Shown here in pieces: positions 26,301 through 32,900 of a DNA stretch of 64,000 nt; the first letter of the stretch is position 1; each line of letters starts with the position of its first letter. The stretch comes from Azorinus chamasolen (lineage: Eukaryota > Mollusca > Bivalvia > Cardiida > Solecurtidae). The stretch lies in contig OY755243.1 of assembly GCA_963576725.1 (NCBI GenBank), positions 81,083,945-81,147,944 on the forward strand, in the 5' to 3' direction. Position numbers and translations under genes: made by a program. Below the pieces are notes generated by a model. The model had not been told where the DNA came from. It searched no databases and saw nothing but the letters and a program-made list of their open reading frames with translations.

Positions 26301-26927
26301 ACGAAAACAAAACAATGGTACATGTATAACACTTTCGCTGACATTGACGAACTTGTCATCCTATTTGCATACTGTTTGGATCCATGTGTTTAACCCTTTC
26401 CCTGTTCTATGTTTGATAGCCTGTTTCAAATATGCGCAGAATAACACCCTTTTCTAATAGCGTATGTCTCGACAAGCGTTAATAGCGTGTGTCGCGATCG
26501 GAGCACCGTATTTTTTTCAATAGAGCACTAGATCTAATCATATTTCCTTACGGTTACGAATTCTTCAAGATTCTGGAGGTAAAATATGCTCCTGTTTTAT
26601 TTATAATGAACCTTGATATATTAATTAAGTTCACACAAAGATAAAATGCCTAAAATATTGGCCACACCACTATACTACCAAAACTAAACATAGTTTCAAT
26701 GTCTGTTACATCCTCCCTTTCCATTTGTTTTCGCAGAAGTCTATAAACAAAGTATAAAGTGGCTTCTATGGAGTCGTTTATCAGTTCGTAATTCAAAATA
26801 GTGAAAATAAGCACTTGAATTCTAGCCATGTTTCGACTTAATTCTTATACCTATATAGCTTAAAGAATCATATCATGTATGGGCGTCGGTAATACCCTCC
26901 AGGCTGAAGTATGGAGGGGGTTTCCGA

Positions 26928-26958
<31 letters not shown>

Positions 26959-29900
26959 TATTTCAGCCGTGTGCTTTTAAAGAGGAAGTCCCTACTATTA
27001 ACGCATATTTTCAATAATGTCATAAAACTTAATATGTGTTATGTTCAATCATTTTCATGAAGGTTGTCAATTTGAACTTATATCGAAAAACGCCCCTGTG
27101 ATACAAAAGAAACCGTTTTCATCGACACATATATTTTTTGTTCTACAACAAAATATTATCGACCTTGGACGAACAGTTAACAAACCTGAAACGCAAGCCG
27201 AATAAATACTAATACATTGCCGAATAACATATCAAACATATGAAAGTTGTGTCTTCTTCGGTGTTTATTCGATTGATTTTCTTGCGATATTCTTCTTTTC
27301 AGCATATAAACAAATGCGTTTTGTATATTGTAGGCACTTTTGAAACGTGTCGACTTTTGAAACGTGTCGAATGTAGAGGCAGGTCTTAATCTCTCTTCCC
27401 TTGTTTGATGTAATATTATCATAACTTAGTAGAAGAAATAAGGGAAAACATATTACATTGAAAAAACATTTTTTGTCACACTGACCCTATTGCCCTTACA
27501 GTCGAAGATATCTGAACCAAAATTCAGACATGAAAATGTTGGCGCCATTCTTTTCTCTTGCATAGCAGCAAGATCATTAATGTCGGTAACTAAGTATGAC
27601 TTTAGAAGGTATAAAATTAATGTGAACACCGGGCAATTAGTACTGGGTTTTTTCTTTAAAAAAAAAAGGCGGGGTGTCGGTAATTTCCCCCAGTCGGTAA
27701 TACCCTCCACTGCTCGAACTTAGAAATACGCTACGAAAGCTACAACTCACCGTGTGAACCTCCGTTTTCATGTTTGTCGGAGTTCTATTTTCTCCCTGTG
27801 TTGCTTCGCCCGCTTTCAAACCTTTTACCTGATTAATATACATGCGGGGAATAAGGGCTTCGTGAATATTTATTCGCTCATTTTTATCATGGCATGTGAA
27901 CACATGCCATGTTAAAACTATAGAATCAGATCTGTATTTTTTTCATAAGCAAACAGAACATACCCTGATCAGACGGCTCCTACAGGAGTCGTCTCATCTG
28001 GGCCTACTCTGTTTGCAAAGGCACAGAATTTTGTATTTATGGAGTAAAGGATTAATTTAATTATTGAAAGTACGGGAAATAAGTAAAGTCATGGTCATGG
28101 CAAACAATAAGCGTGATAATGTGTCTCTAGGGGACAAAGGGTCAAACACTCATTCATTTCTTACCAAATACTCTTAGCATCTGACTGTCTGAACATCCAA
28201 ACTGCTGGCTATCCCTGTTTTTGCAGACAATGTTTAGTTCATTAAGTGACATGTCAGCATGTTTAATTGTAATACTGGCTGTTCGATTGTCCAGAATCTG
28301 AACCTGCTCTTTCGGTTTCATTTCATTGCCAACATAAAACTGCAACTGTCCCGGATCGAGATCACTGCTGCAGTTGAGAGAAATGGATTGTGTGGCATAC
28401 AGGCAAGGATCTGATGGAGAAAGGGTCACTTTCTCGTCGTCACCTGAAGAAAGAAAATGTAATGTCAAACAAGGCATCGGATTAAACCCCCTCTATACTG
28501 GACGTTAAAATTAGTATCAGAACCGGTAGACTATGTCAGACAGGTGGAAGCTTAATGCATGTTGAAAGTCATGAAGAAATGTCCCAAGGAAGTTTTCTGT
28601 ATGACTTTGATCCTGCATTAAGTTGCCACCTGCATAAAAGATGTAATTTGTTCTTCATTAAAGTTCCGGTTTTCTGGTATAGTCTACAATAATTTATCAT
28701 CCGCCAATGCTTTACAGTAGGACCTGTCATAACCGGCCATTCAATTATTGAACATAGGAGTATTAAAAAACAGGTAGGTGCTTAATGCAGATCAAAAGTA
28801 ATGTAGAATGCTCCTATAGGAGCTCTCTGTATTACTTTTGATCGTCATTAAGCCATCACCTGCCTCCAAAATTAGAACCCATTTTGATGGCCGATTAAGA
28901 CAGGTTCTACCGTGTTTCAATCCAAATTACATATAGAGTATACAATAAAACCCCTCTAAACATATAGAGTATACAATAAAACCCCTCTACACATATAGAG
29001 TATACAATAAAACCCCTCTAAACATATAGAGTATACAATAAAACCCCTCTACACATATAGAGTATACAATAAAACCCCTCTACACATATAGAGTATACAA
29101 TAAAACCCCTCTACACATATAGAGTATACAATAAAACCCCTCTACACCGGATGTTTAGTAATTACGAGTTTGGATTTTTACAGGCAGGTGACTGCTTAAT
29201 GCAGATTGAAAGTCATTCAGAAAGCTCATTTGGGAGTCTTCTGCATGGCATTCACTATACATCGAGGGCTTGGTGCAAAACTATTGTAACTCCTTCACTT
29301 TGTGAAGGAGTTACAATAGTTTTTCACCAAGCCCTATATATGTATATTAGCTACAACTTGATATAAAAACTGATATTGTTACTAATTTGAAATTCCGGTT
29401 TTACAATCACTAGCCTCCAAAATATTTAATAACCCTTTCGCTGCCAAACTCTGTCGTCTGCTAACTTTGTCGTCTGCTACAAATTTTCATTATTTTGATT
29501 TTCTTCATTTTTGTTTCAAAAACATAGTAACAGTAACAAACAGTTTGGATCCTGATGAGACGCCGAGTTACTCGGCGTCTCATCTGGATCCAAACTGTTT
29601 GCATAGGTAATCACAGATCCGGCATTGGCAGCGAAAGGGTTAATATGAATTGAAAATAGGGTAAACCCAAATAAAAAAGCGGATCTTTGATCAAACGGAT
29701 GTTCTAGGTCCATACTGTCTGCAAAACCATAAACAATTACTTTTTGTGACATGACTTTAACCTTTAGCTTCATGAACACGTTCAAAATTCAAACTATAAT
29801 CAATTTGTCTACCAAAATGCAACCATAGTGTCAAACAGTTTGGATCCTGCTGAGACGCCGAGCTACATAAGTAATCATGGAAACATAGGAGGATAAATGT

Positions 29901-32900
29901 TAATACTGTTTCTGTTCAATACATTATTGCAGCATCGACTAGTTTAGATCCAGCTGGTACGCAGAGTTGATTGTCTCATCTGAGGCCAAACTGTTGGTGT
30001 AGTTAATCACAGATACATTATTGGCAGTGGACATGTCAAAGGTAAAGATAGTCCAATCTGTTTTTGAATCCCTTTTGGCATCTAATCTGGATCCATAAGT
30101 TATTATGGATTCGCCACCAGACCGTATTATATATACCAAAAGATAAACAGGGGCCAAATATAAATCATAGATGCATTAAAAGTCAGGTGGTTGCTTAATG
30201 CTGGGCAAAGGTAATACAAAGGTAATACAGAGGTAATACAAAGGTAATACAAAGGTAATGCAAAGGTAATACAAAGGTAATACAGAGGTAATACAGAGGC
30301 AATACAAAGGTAATACAAAGGTAATACAGAGGTAATACAAAGGTAATACAAAGGTAATACAAAGGTAATACAGAGGTAATACAAAGGTAATACAGAGGTA
30401 ATACAAAGGTAATACAAAGGTAATACAAAGGTAATACAGAGGTAATACAAAGGTAATACAAAGGTAATACAAAGGTAATACAGAGGTAATACAAAGGTAA
30501 TACAAAGGTAATACAAAGGTAATACAAAGGTAATACAGAGGTAATACAGAGGTAATACAAAGGTAATACAAAGGTAATACAAAGGTAATGCAAAGGTAAT
30601 ACAGAGGTAATACAGAGGCAATACAAAGGTAATACAAAGGTAATACAAAGGTAATACAGAGAGCTCCTATATTACTTTTAGCCTGCATTTAGCTACCACC
30701 TGCCTTACAGACCCATAATTAGACCTCTTTTGATGACCAGTTGAGACAGGTTCTACTTGAACTGTGGTGGAAAACAAAGTTTTCTTTCACCACCGAAGTT
30801 GCAAGTACAGCCATTGACATGGCTTCCAGCAATGGCCGCATCCGTGATTTCCTTTGTAAACGGTTTGGACTCAGATAAGATACCGAATAACTCGGCGTCT
30901 CATCACAATCCCAACTGCTTGATACTCCATTTTTCTTTCGAGAGAACAAAATGAAGGAAAGTGCATTTTGACACTTAAAGCAGATGACAGACGACACTAT
31001 TTTGCGTCACAAGAATTAGTATGGTGATATGGTTTTTACGACACTTCTACACTTAAATCTTTACCTCGTGTATATTCATTTAAGAAATAATGACATCATG
31101 AATACTTTTTAACTGAATTTCTATAAGAGCATATGAAGACAGGATCATTTTGACATTGGCAACACTTGTAGAACCAGGTGTATATACACGTAATTTAACA
31201 AGTAAACAGAACATACCCTGATCAGATGGCTCCTACAGAAACCATCTATTCTGGGTCCATGCTTATAAAGCTTTTAGTTGAGTCTGAGTTTCGTTCTCAA
31301 GCTTTTGATTGGTCAGATTTGAGTTCTCAAGCTTTTGATTGGTCAGATTTGAGCCAAAGGCTCAAATCTGACCAATCAAAAACTTGAGAACGTACTCAGA
31401 CTCAACTAAAAGTTTTATAAGCATGGGTCCTGGTTCTACTCAATGTGTTAACAAGCGTCTATAAGAGGTAAGTGGTTAAAGGGTCATATTCGAGGACTCA
31501 GCGCAAAACGGTTGTAACTTCATTTAAACCATTTACTCCATGAATCTTAATGTAAGAATATATATATGGCCATACATATATATGATTCTAATTTCTGTCA
31601 TGACCTCGTTTCATTACAAAACTAGAAAAGTATGTCTGTAAGACACAGCGATGCTCCCGTGGTGGTGCTTGACAATGAAAAAACTGTGACAACCAACTGC
31701 ACGTACAAGCATGACACACAGACAGACGGACGGACAGGTGCAAAACATAATGCTCCCGGACTATCGTCAACAGGGGGTATAAAAATCAGCTTATCAATAT
31801 TCATATTGTCATATTGTCAATATATTTTACAAAAAAAATCTAATCACAGGGTAAAGGATTATCAAATCGATATGAACAGAAAATGATAAAGGTGTACATT
31901 GGCTGTATCTTACATGTGGCGCAAACAATAGCAAATTCAACATAGCGAGATATGATATCACAGGTCAAGTACAATATTACCCGTCAAAAGCAACCCCTCA
32001 AAACGTATAGCGTCGGTCTGTATTTTCTTGACACGTGGTAGCTTAATACAACGAGAGTGTAATGGAAAAACTTCCAAAAGGAGATGTCTCCACTGCTCTG
32101 GTTTTATATTAAGCTACCACCTGCTTTTAGCACATATACCCTATTGTTCTTCGCCGTGTTAGAATGTACTGCTGTACTGGTATGTAAACCTGTCTCTGCC
32201 TATTTCTCTGCTGACTAGCTCAGTTGATCCAGTAACCATTTACCTTATGAATATGTAGTAAATGACATCATCATAAACCTTTACCAGCTGATTTTTTATA
32301 ATGAAATATGAATACCAGGATGTTTCAAACAAATCGAGTAGATCCTGATCAGACGACTGCTTGGATCTACACTGTTCGCAAAGACATCAAGGGCGAATTC
32401 ATGAGATAGAGGGTTAAGCAGTCTTATCATATACAGTAGAGGCTCTCTAAACCCGACGTTAAATTTAGTATAAATATCGGTCCTGGAGACAGGCGGCAGC
32501 TTAACCCTTACAACGCTGAATTTTCAAATGGACTATTCCAAAACTCAAACAGGTCAAGTTAATGGTGAATAATTAGGGATTTTTCTAAAGAAAGGTGTAA
32601 TATGACAAACAATGCAGACCCTGATGAGAGGGCTCCTCTAGGAGCCCTCTCATCTGGGTCTACACTGTTTGCAAAGGACATAAGTGACTCGTGTCCCGCA
32701 CTGTAAGGGTTAATGCAGGGTGAACGTCAGAGGAGAATTCTCCATGACTTTTACTCTGCATTAAGCAGCCACGTGCCTAAAAGTATCTAAATTCTTCTCT
32801 ACTATAGAATTCCGGTTTAGAGGGATTTACTGTAGTGCTGTTAGTATTGTTACAAAACCTGAAGACTAGCTGACGAAACAGTGCAGACCATGGTCTGACA

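Noticed and set aside
26928..26955. Long C homopolymer as a structural signal
   Set aside because: G/C tracts of this kind also occur at 5337, 17107 and 58616. Their lengths are unreliable and no structure around them is shared.
30127..30688. Three overlapping minus-strand frames of 143-173 codons with repeated YYLCITFVLPL
   Set aside because: They come from an 11-bp array. Three units make 33 bp, so all three frames read the same 11-residue repeat without stops. The array lies inside a MITE.
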